Assembly: GCF_019844075.1 (NCBI RefSeq)
Contig: NZ_CP081964.1
Span: forward strand, 186,001 to 250,000
Source of the DNA: Curtobacterium sp. TC1
GTDB taxonomy: Bacteria > Actinomycetota > Actinomycetes > Actinomycetales > Microbacteriaceae
DNA: 64,000 nucleotides
Direction of reading: 5' to 3'
The notes below the pieces were generated by a model. The model made no database searches and had not been told where the DNA came from. It saw only the letters and a list, made by a program, of their open reading frames with translations. A program made the position numbers and the translations under genes. Below, in pieces: positions 10,313-19,006 of this stretch; position 1 is the stretch's first letter, and each line of letters opens with the position of its first letter.

Positions 10313-10797
10313 AGCCGACCCGTCTCTCCACCCTGTTCAGCATCGCCGTCGTCACCGCGGTGGCGGGCTTCGCGTTCGACGCGGTGCTGGCGTCGCGCCA
10401 GTCGCCGACGCTGCTGCTCGCCGTGCCGCTCGGCATCACGCTCGCGTTCATCGGGGTCGCCGTCGTGCTCATGGCGCGTCCCGTCCGCCGGCACGCCCGC
10501 GACGGCGCCGGGCGGCAGCGCCCGGTCGATCCGCTCTACGCCACCCGCGTCGTGGTCCTCGCGAAGGCCTCGAGCATCTGCGGCGCCCTGTTCGGTGGCT
10601 TCGCGATCGGGCTGGTCGTGTACCTCCTGACCCGCTCGGTGACGCCTTCGCTAGGCTCGACCCTGCCGAACGTGGTCGCCGTCGGGGGCGGGGTCGTGCT
10701 GACGGTCTGCGCACTCGTGGCAGAGCGCATGTGCATCGCACCCCCTGGTGACGACGACGAGCCGGGCGACCCCCGCACCGGCACGACGGCGAACTGA
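10309..10797 (+). CDS. DUF3180 family membrane protein
   Basis: Integral membrane protein of 162 residues with four predicted helices (about 8-26, 35-54, 84-108 and 117-138) and a charged C-terminal tail. The order folK-DUF3180 is conserved in Actinobacteria, which supports the family call; its function is unknown. The GTG start overlaps the folK TGA. A second conserved-context pair, the PH-domain proteins, follows after 27 bp. Confidence 0.85.
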   Translation: MKPTRLSTLFSIAVVTAVAGFAFDAVLASRQSPTLLLAVPLGITLAFIGVAVVLMARPVRRHARDGAGRQRPVDPLYATRVVVLAKASSICGALFGGFAIGLVVYLLTRSVTPSLGSTLPNVVAVGGGVVLTVCALVAERMCIAPPGDDDEPGDPRTGTTAN

Positions 10798-10824
10798 CCC
10801 GAGCACACCCCCTGGAGGCCCGCG

Positions 10825-11346
10825 ATGGCGCGTGAACGACTCGACGAGCCGGGGCTCGGCCTGACCGGCATCGACTGGACCAGGGTGTCCGCCAAGCTCG
10901 TGTGGACCGAACTCGTCACGACGCTGGTGATCGGGCTCGTGGTGACCGCCGGCCTGGTCCTGATCGGGATCGTGAACGACGGCTTCGGCTCGGGCGCCGG
11001 CACGGTCTGGTTGCTCATCGGCATCGTGGTGCTCGTCACCACGCTGGTCACCGCGGCCCTCACGCCCCGCCGTGTCCGCGCGATCGGCTACGCCCTGCGC
11101 GACGACGACCTGGTGGTCCGCCGCGGCCTGATGTGGCAGCGGTTCACGGCCGTGCCGTACGGCCGGATGCAGCTCGTCGACGTGGCCAGGGGTCCGCTCG
11201 ACCGTGCACTCGGCATGAGCGAGCTGAAGTTCGTCACCGCCGCGGCCGCCACGAACGTCCGCATCCCCGGCATCCCGGCCACCGACGCCGACGAGCTGCG
11301 CGACCGGCTCGTCGAACTCGCCGAGTCCCGCCGCGCCGGGCTGTAG
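10825..11346 (+). CDS. Bacterial PH-domain membrane protein (YdbS-like)
   Basis: A 173-residue protein with two N-terminal membrane helices (about 32-52 and 59-79) followed by one bPH2 domain. The domain contains the typical stretch RRGLMWQRFTAVPYGRMQLVDV and ends GIPATDADELRDRLVELAE. Relatives pair with a larger multi-PH protein, as here (next gene after 9 bp). In Bacillus the YdbS/YdbT pair protects against certain antimicrobial peptides; whether that holds here is unknown. Confidence 0.85.
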   Translation: MARERLDEPGLGLTGIDWTRVSAKLVWTELVTTLVIGLVVTAGLVLIGIVNDGFGSGAGTVWLLIGIVVLVTTLVTAALTPRRVRAIGYALRDDDLVVRRGLMWQRFTAVPYGRMQLVDVARGPLDRALGMSELKFVTAAAATNVRIPGIPATDADELRDRLVELAESRRAGL

Positions 11347-11355
11347 GGGGTCGCG

Positions 11356-13113
11356 GTGACCTTCCGACCCGCCCCGCCGCCGCCCGCCCCGCCCACACGC
11401 GGGAACGCCGCTGCAGCAGCGCCCCTGACCGACGGCGAGTGGCACCGCCTGCACCCGCTGACCCCGCTGCTGAAGGGCGGGATCTTCCTGATCGTCATCC
11501 TCGGCTACGTGCTGAACAGCCTGCGTGACCAGCTCGTCGAGTTCTTCATCCCCGGCGGCGAGCAGCCGGACGGCGACCCGGTCCGCTACGTGTACGAGCA
11601 CGGCGTCGTCGGCTGGGTGCTGCTCGGCGTCGCGGTGTTCCTGCTCGTGCTGATCGGGCTGTTCTACCTGTCCTGGCGGATGCACGAGTTCCGGGTGACC
11701 GGCGAGATCGTCGAGGTCCGTTCCGGCGTGCTGTTCCGGAACCACCGCAAGGCCCGACTCGACCGGATCCAGGGCATCAACATCTCGCGGCCGCTCATCC
11801 CGCGGGTGTTCGGCACCGCGAAGCTCGAGATCGCGCAGGCCGGCAACGACGCCAACGTGCAGCTCGCGTACCTGGGGGTGCGGGCCGCCGACGACCTGCG
11901 GTCGCGCATCCTCGTGCTCGCGTCCGGCGCGAAGGACGACGACCGCGGCAGCGGTCCGGCGCGTGCGTCGAACGGCGTGCTGCAGGACCGCGTCGACGAG
12001 ATGTTCTCGCCGGAACTCGACCCCGCCGCCGTGCACGCGACCCGGATCGTCAAGGTCAAGCCCGGACGACTGATCGCGTCGATGCTGCTCTCCGGCACCA
12101 CCGTCTTCATCCTGCTGGCCGTGGCGGCGATGATCGTCAGCGTCGCGCTCACCGGCGAGTACGGGATCCTGTTCGGGCTGTTCCCCGCGGTGATCGGTGC
12201 GGGGAGCTACTACGTCCGCAAGTTCTCGAGGTCGTTGCAGTACACGATCGCCGAGACCCGCGACGGCATCCGGATCGGGTTCGGGCTCGTCTCGACCTCG
12301 AACGAGACGCTGCCCCCCGGCCGCATCCACGCCGTCAGTGTCGCGCAGCCGCTGCTCTGGCGCCCGTTCGGCTGGTGGGACGTCCGGATCAACCGGGCGA
12401 CGAACGCCGGCAACGGTGCGTCGAGCAACCAGCAGGCGTCCGCGATCGTGCTGCCCGTGGGCACCGCGGCCGACGTCCGCGAGGTCCTCGACATCATCCT
12501 GCCCGGCCTGGTCGGCACGGTCGTCGCCGGCCCCGAAGCCTCGCAGGAGGCGCTGCGCGAAGGCTCCGCCGAGGCCGTCAGCGTCGTCGACGACAGCCTG
12601 ACCACGAGTGGGGACCAGGGCGGCTTCGTGCACTCCCCGCGCCGCGGCGCGTGGCTCCGACCCTTCGCGTTCCGACGCAACGGGTACCGGTTCGTGCAGG
12701 GCGCCGTGCTGCTGCGGCTCGGGGCCGTCTGGCGGTCGCTCGTCATCGTGCCGCTGCCCCGGGTGCAGAGCGTCAAGGTCGAACAGGGTCCGCTCGAACG
12801 TGCCCTGCGGCTCGCCGCCGTCCACGTGCACACCGTCGCCGGGCCGGTCTCGGCCCGCGTCGGTGCGCTCGACGCGCGGGACGCGCAGCGCCTGTGGTCG
12901 GAGACCACCCACCGCGCCGTCGAGGCGGCTGCGGTCGACACGTCCCACCGGTGGCGCGAACGGGAGGCCCGTCCCGCGTCCGTCACGCACGCTGCGGACG
13001 TGCCGTGGCCTGAGACCAGTGCCCCTGCCGGGCCCGACGCCGACCACCGGCCCGGCACCGTGCCTCCCGGCCCGGGGTGGAGCGACGTCCCGCCCACCGG
13101 AGCAGTCCGATGA
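11356..13113 (+). CDS. Multi-PH-domain membrane protein (YdbT-like)
   Basis: A 585-residue protein with paired membrane segments (about 38-58 and 90-112, then 235-285) and three bPH2-type repeats. Each repeat contains a local version of the motif seen in the smaller partner: RKARLDRIQGINISRP, ETLPPGRIHAVSVAQPLLWRPFGWWDVRI and VPLPRVQSVKVEQGPLERAL. The GTG start lies 9 bp after the smaller PH gene. The stop overlaps the ATG of the DUF2520 gene. The Pro/Ala-rich tail after about residue 530 appears disordered. Confidence 0.85.
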   Translation: MTFRPAPPPPAPPTRGNAAAAAPLTDGEWHRLHPLTPLLKGGIFLIVILGYVLNSLRDQLVEFFIPGGEQPDGDPVRYVYEHGVVGWVLLGVAVFLLVLIGLFYLSWRMHEFRVTGEIVEVRSGVLFRNHRKARLDRIQGINISRPLIPRVFGTAKLEIAQAGNDANVQLAYLGVRAADDLRSRILVLASGAKDDDRGSGPARASNGVLQDRVDEMFSPELDPAAVHATRIVKVKPGRLIASMLLSGTTVFILLAVAAMIVSVALTGEYGILFGLFPAVIGAGSYYVRKFSRSLQYTIAETRDGIRIGFGLVSTSNETLPPGRIHAVSVAQPLLWRPFGWWDVRINRATNAGNGASSNQQASAIVLPVGTAADVREVLDIILPGLVGTVVAGPEASQEALREGSAEAVSVVDDSLTTSGDQGGFVHSPRRGAWLRPFAFRRNGYRFVQGAVLLRLGAVWRSLVIVPLPRVQSVKVEQGPLERALRLAAVHVHTVAGPVSARVGALDARDAQRLWSETTHRAVEAAAVDTSHRWREREARPASVTHAADVPWPETSAPAGPDADHRPGTVPPGPGWSDVPPTGAVR

Positions 13114-13802
13114 GGGCCGGGCGCCTCGGCGTCGGCGTCGTCGGTGCCGGACGGGTCGGACCCGTGCTCGGTGCCGCACTGGCGAACGCGGAGCACGCGG
13201 TCGTCGGCGTCACCGCGGTGTCCGCCGAGGGGCGCGACCGTGCCGAGGCCATGCTGCCCGGCGCTCCCGTGCTCGCGACGCCGGACCTGGTCGAGCGGAG
13301 CGAACTCGTGCTCCTCGCCGTGCCGGACGACCAGCTGGCCTCGCTGGTGCAGGGCCTGGCGGACGCCGGCATCTGGCAGCCCGGCCAGCTCGTCGTGCAC
13401 ACCAGCCCGGACCACGGTGTCGGCATCCTCGCCCCCGCGATGGCGGCGGGTGCGATCCCGCTCGCCATCCACCCGGCGATGGCGTTCACCGGCACGAGTG
13501 TCGACCTGTCGCGGCTGCGTGACGCCTACTGCGCGGTGACCGCACCTTCGCCGGTGCTGCCCATCGCGCAGGCCCTGGTGGTCGAGATGGGCGCCGAGCC
13601 GTTCGTCGTCGCCGAGGGGGACCGACCCGCGTACGCCGACGCCGTCCGCGCCGCCGTGAGCTTCTCGACCGCGATCGTGGACCAGTCGGCGGGAACGCTG
13701 TCCGGCATCGGCGTGGACCACCCCGGCCGGGTGCTCGGTGCGCTCGTCCGCTCCGCCGTGGACAACGCGCTGACGGCGGCCGACGGGCAGTCGACGCTGT
13801 AG
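13110..13802 (+). CDS. Rossmann-fold and DUF2520 protein
   Basis: A 230-residue protein with an N-terminal NAD(P)-binding fold starting LGVGVVGAGRVGPVLGAAL, then the strand ELVLLAVPDDQL. The segment GAIPLAIHPAMAFTGTSVDLSRL is characteristic of the DUF2520/KARI-like family. A dehydrogenase role is assumed from the fold but no substrate is known. In many actinobacteria this gene sits directly before panC; here lysS follows instead. The ATG at 13110 overlaps the upstream TGA and is preferred over a start 11 codons earlier. Confidence 0.85.
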   Translation: MRAGRLGVGVVGAGRVGPVLGAALANAEHAVVGVTAVSAEGRDRAEAMLPGAPVLATPDLVERSELVLLAVPDDQLASLVQGLADAGIWQPGQLVVHTSPDHGVGILAPAMAAGAIPLAIHPAMAFTGTSVDLSRLRDAYCAVTAPSPVLPIAQALVVEMGAEPFVVAEGDRPAYADAVRAAVSFSTAIVDQSAGTLSGIGVDHPGRVLGALVRSAVDNALTAADGQSTL

Positions 13803-13873
13803 CGAGTCCGGGGCGGGAGCGCGGCGCGGGTAGCATTTCCCCCGACCCCCACGACCATCGGAGCCGCACCCGC

Positions 13874-15400
13874 ATGACCGACGAGACCGCCACCACCGAC
13901 ACCGCGATCGCCGACGCCGCCGCACTGGCCGAGCAGGAGACCAGCGAGCAGCGACAGGTCCGGCTCGACAAGCGCGCGAAGCTGCTCGAGTCCGGCATCG
14001 AGGCGTACCCCGCCGAGCTCCCGATCACGACGACGATCCCGGCGGTCCGCGAGCAGTACGCCCACCTCGAGACGGGTGAGGAGACCCAGGACGTCGTCGG
14101 CATCGCCGGCCGCATCGTGTTCTCGCGCAACACCGGCAAGCTCTGCTTCGCGTCGCTGCAGTCCGGTGACGGGTCCCGCATCCAGGCGATGGTGTCCCTG
14201 GCCGAGGTCGGTGACGAGTCCCTGGCGCGCTGGAAGGAGTTCGTCGACCTCGGCGACCACGTGTTCGTGCACGGCCGCGTGATCTCCTCGCGCCGCGGTG
14301 AGCTGTCGATCATGGTCGACGAGTGGGCGATCGCGGCGAAGGCGATCCTGCCGCTGCCGAACCTGCACAACGAACTCAACGAGGAGACGCGGGTCCGTCA
14401 GCGCTACCTGGACCTCATCGTCCGCGACGAAGCGCGCGCCACCGTCCGCGCCCGCGCCGCCGTGATGTCGTCGCTCCGCCAGACGTTCACCTCGCACGAG
14501 TACCTCGAGGTCGAGACGCCGATGCTGCAGACCCAGCACGGCGGTGCCTCGGCCCGACCGTTCGTGACGCACTCGAACGCGTTCGACACCGAGCTCTTCC
14601 TGCGCATCGCGCCGGAGCTCTTCCTGAAGCGTGCCGTCGTCGGCGGCATCGACCGGGTGTTCGAGATCAACCGGAACTTCCGCAACGAGGGCGCCGACTC
14701 GTCGCACTCGCCCGAGTTCGCCATGGTCGAGGCGTACCAGGCCTACGGCAACTACGAGCAGATGGCCGACCTGACCCAGGAGCTCGTGCAGAGCGCTGCT
14801 CGGGCGGTCACCGGCGGCTCGCTCGAGGTCACCCTGCCCGACGGCAGCACCTACGACCTCGGCGGCGAGTGGCCGCGCATCGACATGTACGGCTCGCTGT
14901 CCGAGGCCGCCGGACGCGAGATCACCCCCGAGACCCCGCTGTCCGAACTGCAGGAGCTCGCGGCGGCCGAGGGTGTCGAGGTCGCGCACGCCACGCACGG
15001 CAAGTACGTCGAGGAGCTCTGGGAGCACTTCGTCATCGACTCGCTCGACCGCCCGACGTTCGTGATGAACTTCCCGGTCGACACCTCGCCGCTCACCCGC
15101 GAGCACCGCACCCGTCCCGGCATCGTCGAGAAGTGGGACCTGTACGTGCGCGGCTTCGAGCTCGCGACCGCCTACTCCGAGCTCGTCGACCCCGTCGTCC
15201 AGCGGGAGCGCTTCGTCGAGCAGGCGAAGCTCGCGGCCGGCGGCGACCCCGAGGCGATGCGCGTCGACGAGGAGTTCCTGCGTGCCCTCGAGCACGCGAT
15301 GCCGCCGTCCGGTGGCATGGGCATGGGTGTCGACCGCCTGCTGATGGCGATCACCGGCCTCGGCATCCGCGAGACGATCCTGTTCCCGTTGGTGAAGTAG
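13874..15400 (+). CDS. lysS: Lysyl-tRNA synthetase, class II
   Basis: Charges tRNA-Lys with lysine in the cytoplasm. The 508-residue length is normal. An N-terminal OB-fold anticodon domain (about 65-165) precedes the class II core with motif 2 (FEINRNFRNEGADSSHSPEF) and motif 3 (GMGMGVDRLLM). The first 35 residues are an acidic, Thr/Ala-rich extension. A TAGCAT hexamer at 13831-13836 suggests a promoter with a leader of about 30 bases. Confidence 0.97.
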   Translation: MTDETATTDTAIADAAALAEQETSEQRQVRLDKRAKLLESGIEAYPAELPITTTIPAVREQYAHLETGEETQDVVGIAGRIVFSRNTGKLCFASLQSGDGSRIQAMVSLAEVGDESLARWKEFVDLGDHVFVHGRVISSRRGELSIMVDEWAIAAKAILPLPNLHNELNEETRVRQRYLDLIVRDEARATVRARAAVMSSLRQTFTSHEYLEVETPMLQTQHGGASARPFVTHSNAFDTELFLRIAPELFLKRAVVGGIDRVFEINRNFRNEGADSSHSPEFAMVEAYQAYGNYEQMADLTQELVQSAARAVTGGSLEVTLPDGSTYDLGGEWPRIDMYGSLSEAAGREITPETPLSELQELAAAEGVEVAHATHGKYVEELWEHFVIDSLDRPTFVMNFPVDTSPLTREHRTRPGIVEKWDLYVRGFELATAYSELVDPVVQRERFVEQAKLAAGGDPEAMRVDEEFLRALEHAMPPSGGMGMGVDRLLMAITGLGIRETILFPLVK

Positions 15401-15444
15401 CCCGCACACAGTTCGTCGGCGCCGGGGCGGGGTACGATGCTCCG

Positions 15445-15648
15445 GTGCCGCATGGAGTCGTGACCGGGATCATCTTCGCCCTGACGCCGACCATCGTCGT
15501 CGGCCTCATCTTCTGGTTCGTGATGCGCGCCATCATGCGGGCCGACCGCACCGAGCGTGCCGCGTACGCCAAGGTCGAGGCCGAGGAGCGCGCCCGTTTC
15601 GAGCGCGAGCACGGCGTCCCCGCGCCGGCACCGGCATCCGCCGAGTAG
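15445..15648 (+). CDS. Small single-pass membrane protein
   Basis: A 67-residue protein with one strong membrane helix (about 5-27, VTGIIFALTPTIVVGLIFWFVM). An Arg/Glu-rich helical tail ends in a Pro/Ala run. The GTG start is chosen because a TACGAT hexamer (15433-15438) ends exactly six bases before it, suggesting a leaderless mRNA. A short lysyl-tRNA synthetase neighbour protein of this type is common in Microbacteriaceae, but no function is known. Confidence 0.75.
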   Translation: MPHGVVTGIIFALTPTIVVGLIFWFVMRAIMRADRTERAAYAKVEAEERARFEREHGVPAPAPASAE

Positions 15649-15779
15649 CCGCGCCGCCACACCGCCGCACCCCGCAGGCTGCTGACCCCACCGCGGTCAC
15701 CAGCCTGGACTCCTGTGCGCCCTCGATCAGTCACGCCCCGTTCACCTCGCCGTCGCGCGCCGGGGTGAGCATCGTCCGC

Positions 15780-15911
15780 ATGGCAACCACACACCCCTTC
15801 GCGGGTCGCAGTCTCGTCGGCGACATCGAGAGCGAGTACGACGAGTTCGACCGAGACGCCGACCTCGAGGCGTCCAAGCGCCGGGACGGGTGGCTCGAAC
15901 CCTCCTGGTGA
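15780..15911 (+). CDS. Possible 43-residue acidic protein
   Basis: The reading frame from ATG at 15780 to TGA at 15909 encodes a 43-residue acidic peptide beginning MATTHPFAGRSLVGDIESEY, with Asp/Glu-rich sequence and a Trp near the C-terminus. It is followed 20 bases later by a strong Rho-independent terminator, which supports a real short transcription unit. There is no clear ribosome-binding site. Conservation is unknown. Confidence 0.4.
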   Translation: MATTHPFAGRSLVGDIESEYDEFDRDADLEASKRRDGWLEPSW

Positions 15912-15931
15912 CCCCCACCCCTTCGGTTTTC

Positions 15932-15979
15932 GGGGTACGACCACCGGATCGCACTGATCCGGGCGGACGTACCCCTTTT
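15932..15979 (+). terminator. Strong nested-stem terminator
   Basis: An outer 8-bp stem GGGGTACG/CGTACCCC (15932-15939 with 15968-15975) encloses an inner 7-bp stem CCGGATC/GATCCGG (15944-15950 with 15956-15962). TTTT (15976-15979) follows directly. It ends the transcript reading through 15445-15911. Confidence 0.8.
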
Positions 15980-16289
15980 GCATGTCCGGAAGGCGCGGTA
16001 CGGCGGGGTACAGGTTCGGAAACGCGTGAGAAACACGCCTGCAACGCCGGAAACATCACGTCACACCCTTGATCTGGCGCAGTTCGGGGGACCACACTGA
16101 CGGAAGTGCTGTACCCCACGGGGGACGGTTTCGACCGCGAATCACGGAGAAGCCTGAGAATCATTCCGATCGGTTTGTGGGGTACACCTCCGGACCGCTT
16201 TACTCGTGAACACCCCAAGCAGCACCCAGAAGCACCACCCCCAGCACCACCGCACGAAGCCATCACCGCCGAACGCAGGGAGCAACACC
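15980..16289 (+). promoter_or_regulatory. Sigma-factor gene leader with repeated GGGGTAC boxes
   Basis: This 310-base gap holds no convincing gene. The heptamer GGGGTAC or its complement occurs at 16005-16011, 16111-16117 and 16179-16185, besides two copies in the preceding terminator stem. A good ribosome-binding site (AGGGAG) precedes the ATG at 16290. The boxes could be operators for control of the sigma factor; this is inference. Confidence 0.4.
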
Positions 16290-17348
16290 ATGACGATCGC
16301 AACGGCTGCACCGAGCACCACCCGCCGCGCCACCACGAAGAAGGCAGCGGCATCCAAGACCCAGGGCGCCGAGTCCACGACCACCTCCCTCGACACCGAG
16401 GTCGAGGCCGACGAGCAGCTCGCCGGCGTCCGCGGTGCTTCGGTCGACCAGGTCGGCGACTACCTGCGCCACATCGGCCGTCTCTCGCTCCTCACCGCCG
16501 AGGAAGAAGCGCAGATCGCCCGCCGCATCGAGGTCGGCCTCTTCGCCGAGGGGAAGCTCGCGACCGAGAAGGGCCTCGCGAAGACCCTGCAGCGCGAACT
16601 GCGCTGGCTCGTCCGCGACGGTGAGCGTGCCAAGGAGCGCATGATCACCTCGAACCTCCGCCTGGTCGTGAGCATCGCGAAGCGCTACTCGCAGCGTGGC
16701 CTGCCGTTCATGGACGTCATCCAGGAGGGCAACCTCGGTCTCGTCCGCGCGGTCGAGAAGTTCGACTTCACGCAGGGCTACAAGTTCTCGACCTACGCCA
16801 CCTGGTGGATCCGCCAGGCGATCTCGCGTGGTCTCGCCGACAAGGCCCGCACGATCCGCATCCCGGTGCACACCGTGGAGCTGATCAACAAGATCTCCCG
16901 CACCGAGCGCGACCTGACGGTGGACCTCGGCCGTGCGCCGATGCCCGACGAGGTCGCCGCCGAGCTGAGCATGACCGTCGAGGAACTCGTCGACCTCAAG
17001 GGCCGCTCGCACGAGCCGGTGTCGATCCACACGGTCGTCGGAGACTCGGACGACAGCGAGCTCGGCGACTTCATCGAGGACGAGGACGCTGCGTCCCCGA
17101 ACGAGCTCACCGAGACCACGCTCCTGCACCGCGACATCCGTTCGATCGTCGCCGAGCTGCCGAGCGAAGAGGCCAACGTGATCCGCATGCGCTACGGCCT
17201 CGACGACGACAAGCCGATGACGCTCGACGAGATCTCGAAGATCGTGCACACGACCCGTCAGGCCGTCAGCCGGGTGGAGTCGCGCGCGAAGCTGCGCCTG
17301 TTCGCCAAGGCGGTCTCGCAGGACATGCAGCTGTACCTGACCGACTGA
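16290..17348 (+). CDS. Sigma-70 family RNA polymerase sigma factor (group 2-like)
   Basis: A 352-residue sigma factor directing RNA polymerase to promoters. A low-complexity Thr/Ala/Lys leader is followed by region 1.2 (VDQVGDYLRHIGRLSLLTAEEE) and regions 2.1-2.4 (NLRLVVSIAKRYSQRGLPFMDVIQEGNLGL and KFSTYATWWIRQAISRGL). Regions 3 and 4 complete it. Region 1.1 is absent, which argues against the main housekeeping factor. Region 4.2 reads ISKIVHTTRQAVSRVESRAKLRLFAKAV, unlike the usual TRERIRQIE helix, so -35 recognition may differ. The start at 16290 has an AGGGAG ribosome-binding site; an in-frame GTG 28 codons upstream is less likely. Confidence 0.9.
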   Translation: MTIATAAPSTTRRATTKKAAASKTQGAESTTTSLDTEVEADEQLAGVRGASVDQVGDYLRHIGRLSLLTAEEEAQIARRIEVGLFAEGKLATEKGLAKTLQRELRWLVRDGERAKERMITSNLRLVVSIAKRYSQRGLPFMDVIQEGNLGLVRAVEKFDFTQGYKFSTYATWWIRQAISRGLADKARTIRIPVHTVELINKISRTERDLTVDLGRAPMPDEVAAELSMTVEELVDLKGRSHEPVSIHTVVGDSDDSELGDFIEDEDAASPNELTETTLLHRDIRSIVAELPSEEANVIRMRYGLDDDKPMTLDEISKIVHTTRQAVSRVESRAKLRLFAKAVSQDMQLYLTD

Positions 17349-17432
17349 GGTCAGCAGGCTTCGGCCGGCGTCCGCGTCGGCAGGGGAACCCGGGTCGTTC
17401 TGTGGGAAGGCGATCCGGTGGGGTGATGGGAA

Positions 17433-17461
17433 GGCCCGCTCGAGCACTGCTCGAGCGGGCC
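17433..17461. terminator. Hairpin between sigma factor and nadK
   Basis: Two exact 14-base arms (17433-17446 and 17448-17461) form a GC-rich palindrome between the convergent sigma-factor and NAD kinase genes. It probably ends both transcripts. No T-tract follows. Confidence 0.65.
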
Positions 17462-17497
17462 ATTCGCCGTTCCGGGGGCGGAACGGCGCCGGGACCG

Positions 17498-18430
17498 CTA
17501 CTGGTCGAGTTCGCGACCGAGCTTCTGCCGCAGGTCGCTGGGGATCAGTTCGATGAGCTGGTCGGGCCGCACCGGCAGGTCGAGCAGGCTGAGCTTCACC
17601 CGGCCGGTGCGTCCGTGCCGCTCGGCGTCGAGCCGGACGACGCTGCCGGCGTCCTTGCGGAGCCGGACGTCGATCTGCGCCCCGGTGGCGACCTCGCCGA
17701 CGACGAGCCCGTCGACCTCGAGTGCAGCGCTCCTGGTGCCCTCGGCGATGTCGAACCGGTAGCGCTCGCGGGCGGCGAGCACCACGGCGCGGTCGATCCC
17801 CGCCATCGGTGCGACGGGCGTCACGACGGACCCGGACAGCGCGGGGGAGAGCACCGGGCCACCGGCGGCGTAGTTGTACGCGGTGGAGCCCGCCGGGGTC
17901 GCGGCGACGATGGCGTCGGCGCGGTAGTACCCGTAGCCGAGGCCGCCGACGCTGAGGTCGGCCGACACCTGGCCGGAGCCGGGGCGCCGCACGATGGTGA
18001 GGTCGTTGAAGGCCAGGTAGTCGGTGCGCGCGCCGCTCCAGGACAGGCGGGCCTCGAGCGCATGGTGCGGCTCGAGCTGGTACTCGCCGGCGGACAGTCG
18101 GTCGAGCGCGGCTTCGAGCTCCGGCGGCTCGATCTCCACCAGGAACCCGACGTTGCCGTAGTTCACGCCGAGCACCGGCACCGGACGCTTCGCCACGAGT
18201 CGCATCGCGCCGAGCATGGTGCCGTCACCGCCGAGGGCGACGACGAGGTCGACCCGTTCGGTGAAGTCGTCGTCCTCCACCGCGGTGATGCCCCCACCGA
18301 TCCGTTGTGCGTCGGCGCGGCGGGCGACGAGTTCGCCGAGCCCGGACGCGTTCCAGCGCTGCAGGGTCGTGACGGACTCCTGCACGTTCTTGGTCGGGTG
18401 GACGACGAGGCCGACGACGGGCTGATCCAT
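17498..18430 (-). CDS. nadK: NAD kinase
   Basis: Phosphorylates NAD to NADP in the cytoplasm. The 310-residue protein has the diagnostic GGDGTMLGAMRL loop, the NYGNVGFLVEI segment (canonical NLGHVGFL), and ATPAGSTAYNYAAGGPVLSP, which forms the NAD site. The ATG at 18430 is preferred to one 14 codons upstream because the kinase fold starts directly (VVGLVVHPTKN). Substitutions in the canonical motifs suggest an actinobacterial subtype, possibly a second copy beside the recN-linked nadK elsewhere. Confidence 0.85.
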   Translation of the reverse strand: MDQPVVGLVVHPTKNVQESVTTLQRWNASGLGELVARRADAQRIGGGITAVEDDDFTERVDLVVALGGDGTMLGAMRLVAKRPVPVLGVNYGNVGFLVEIEPPELEAALDRLSAGEYQLEPHHALEARLSWSGARTDYLAFNDLTIVRRPGSGQVSADLSVGGLGYGYYRADAIVAATPAGSTAYNYAAGGPVLSPALSGSVVTPVAPMAGIDRAVVLAARERYRFDIAEGTRSAALEVDGLVVGEVATGAQIDVRLRKDAGSVVRLDAERHGRTGRVKLSLLDLPVRPDQLIELIPSDLRQKLGRELDQ

Positions 18431-18500
18431 GACCGGATGGTACCGAGCTGTGCTGAACCGAGGGGTGTCCAATTGTCATTGCATGCGATATTCTGAATAC

Positions 18501-18977
18501 ATGCAGATCGCTCAGCTGTCCGTCGCCTTGCCCACTGTCCGCCAGGGCCGCGAGATCGTGCTGCTCGCCGACCTCGAGTCCCACGAGACGGGCTTCGGCT
18601 CCGTCGACGCGGAGCACCTCCTGCTCGCCGCCGTCACGCTCTGCAGTGGGATGCCCCGCTTCCGTCCGGCCCTCGACGCACACGGAGTGAGCCCCGAGGC
18701 GGTCCGCGCCGAGATCAGCGTCTTCGTCGGTGCGCGGGCGTCGTGCCCCGACGAGCACGACCGGGTCGCCTGCACGCCGGCGGCGGCACGGGTCCTCGCC
18801 CGGGCCGCCGTCCTCGCCGGCCCCGCCGAGCGCGTCCGCCCGGTGCACGTCCTGCTCGCCGTCCTCGACGGGGTCGACGACCCCTTCATGGGGTCGGCGC
18901 ACGACGTCCTCGGCGCCCTGGGCGTCGAGCCGCGCCGCTTCCGGCGTGCCCTGCGTCGAGCAGCGCGTCGCGCCTGA
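18501..18977 (+). CDS. Clp N-domain protein
   Basis: A 158-residue protein resembling two Clp N-terminal (R) repeats without any ATPase domain: AEHLLLAAVTLCSGMPRFRPALDAHGVSPEAVRAEI and a second copy RPVHVLLAVLDGVDDPFMGSAHDVLGALGVEP. Such proteins may modulate substrate delivery to ClpC, which is the next gene; that link is inference. The ATG at 18501 is chosen over an upstream start because TATTCT (18489-18494) ends six bases before it and a TGCATG/CATGCA inverted repeat (18480-18485, 18500-18505) overlaps the start region. Confidence 0.8.
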   Translation: MQIAQLSVALPTVRQGREIVLLADLESHETGFGSVDAEHLLLAAVTLCSGMPRFRPALDAHGVSPEAVRAEISVFVGARASCPDEHDRVACTPAAARVLARAAVLAGPAERVRPVHVLLAVLDGVDDPFMGSAHDVLGALGVEPRRFRRALRRAARRA

Positions 18978-19006
18978 GTTCGCTCACTGCGCACATCGCG
19001 CAGTGA
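18977..19006 (+). promoter_or_regulatory. ClgR-like operator and hairpin upstream of clpC
   Basis: Bases 18977-18994 (AGTTCGCTCACTGCGCAC) match my recollection of the actinobacterial ClgR consensus at most positions. Overlapping them is a perfect 9-bp inverted repeat (18984-18992 with 18998-19006). ClgR activates clp genes in Corynebacterium, Mycobacterium and Streptomyces. The hairpin could instead end the Clp N-domain transcript. Confidence 0.4.

Noticed and set aside
10651..13179. Minus-strand open frame of 842 codons opposite the PH-domain genes
   Set aside because: Antisense shadow with Arg/Gly/Asp-rich composition and no domain.
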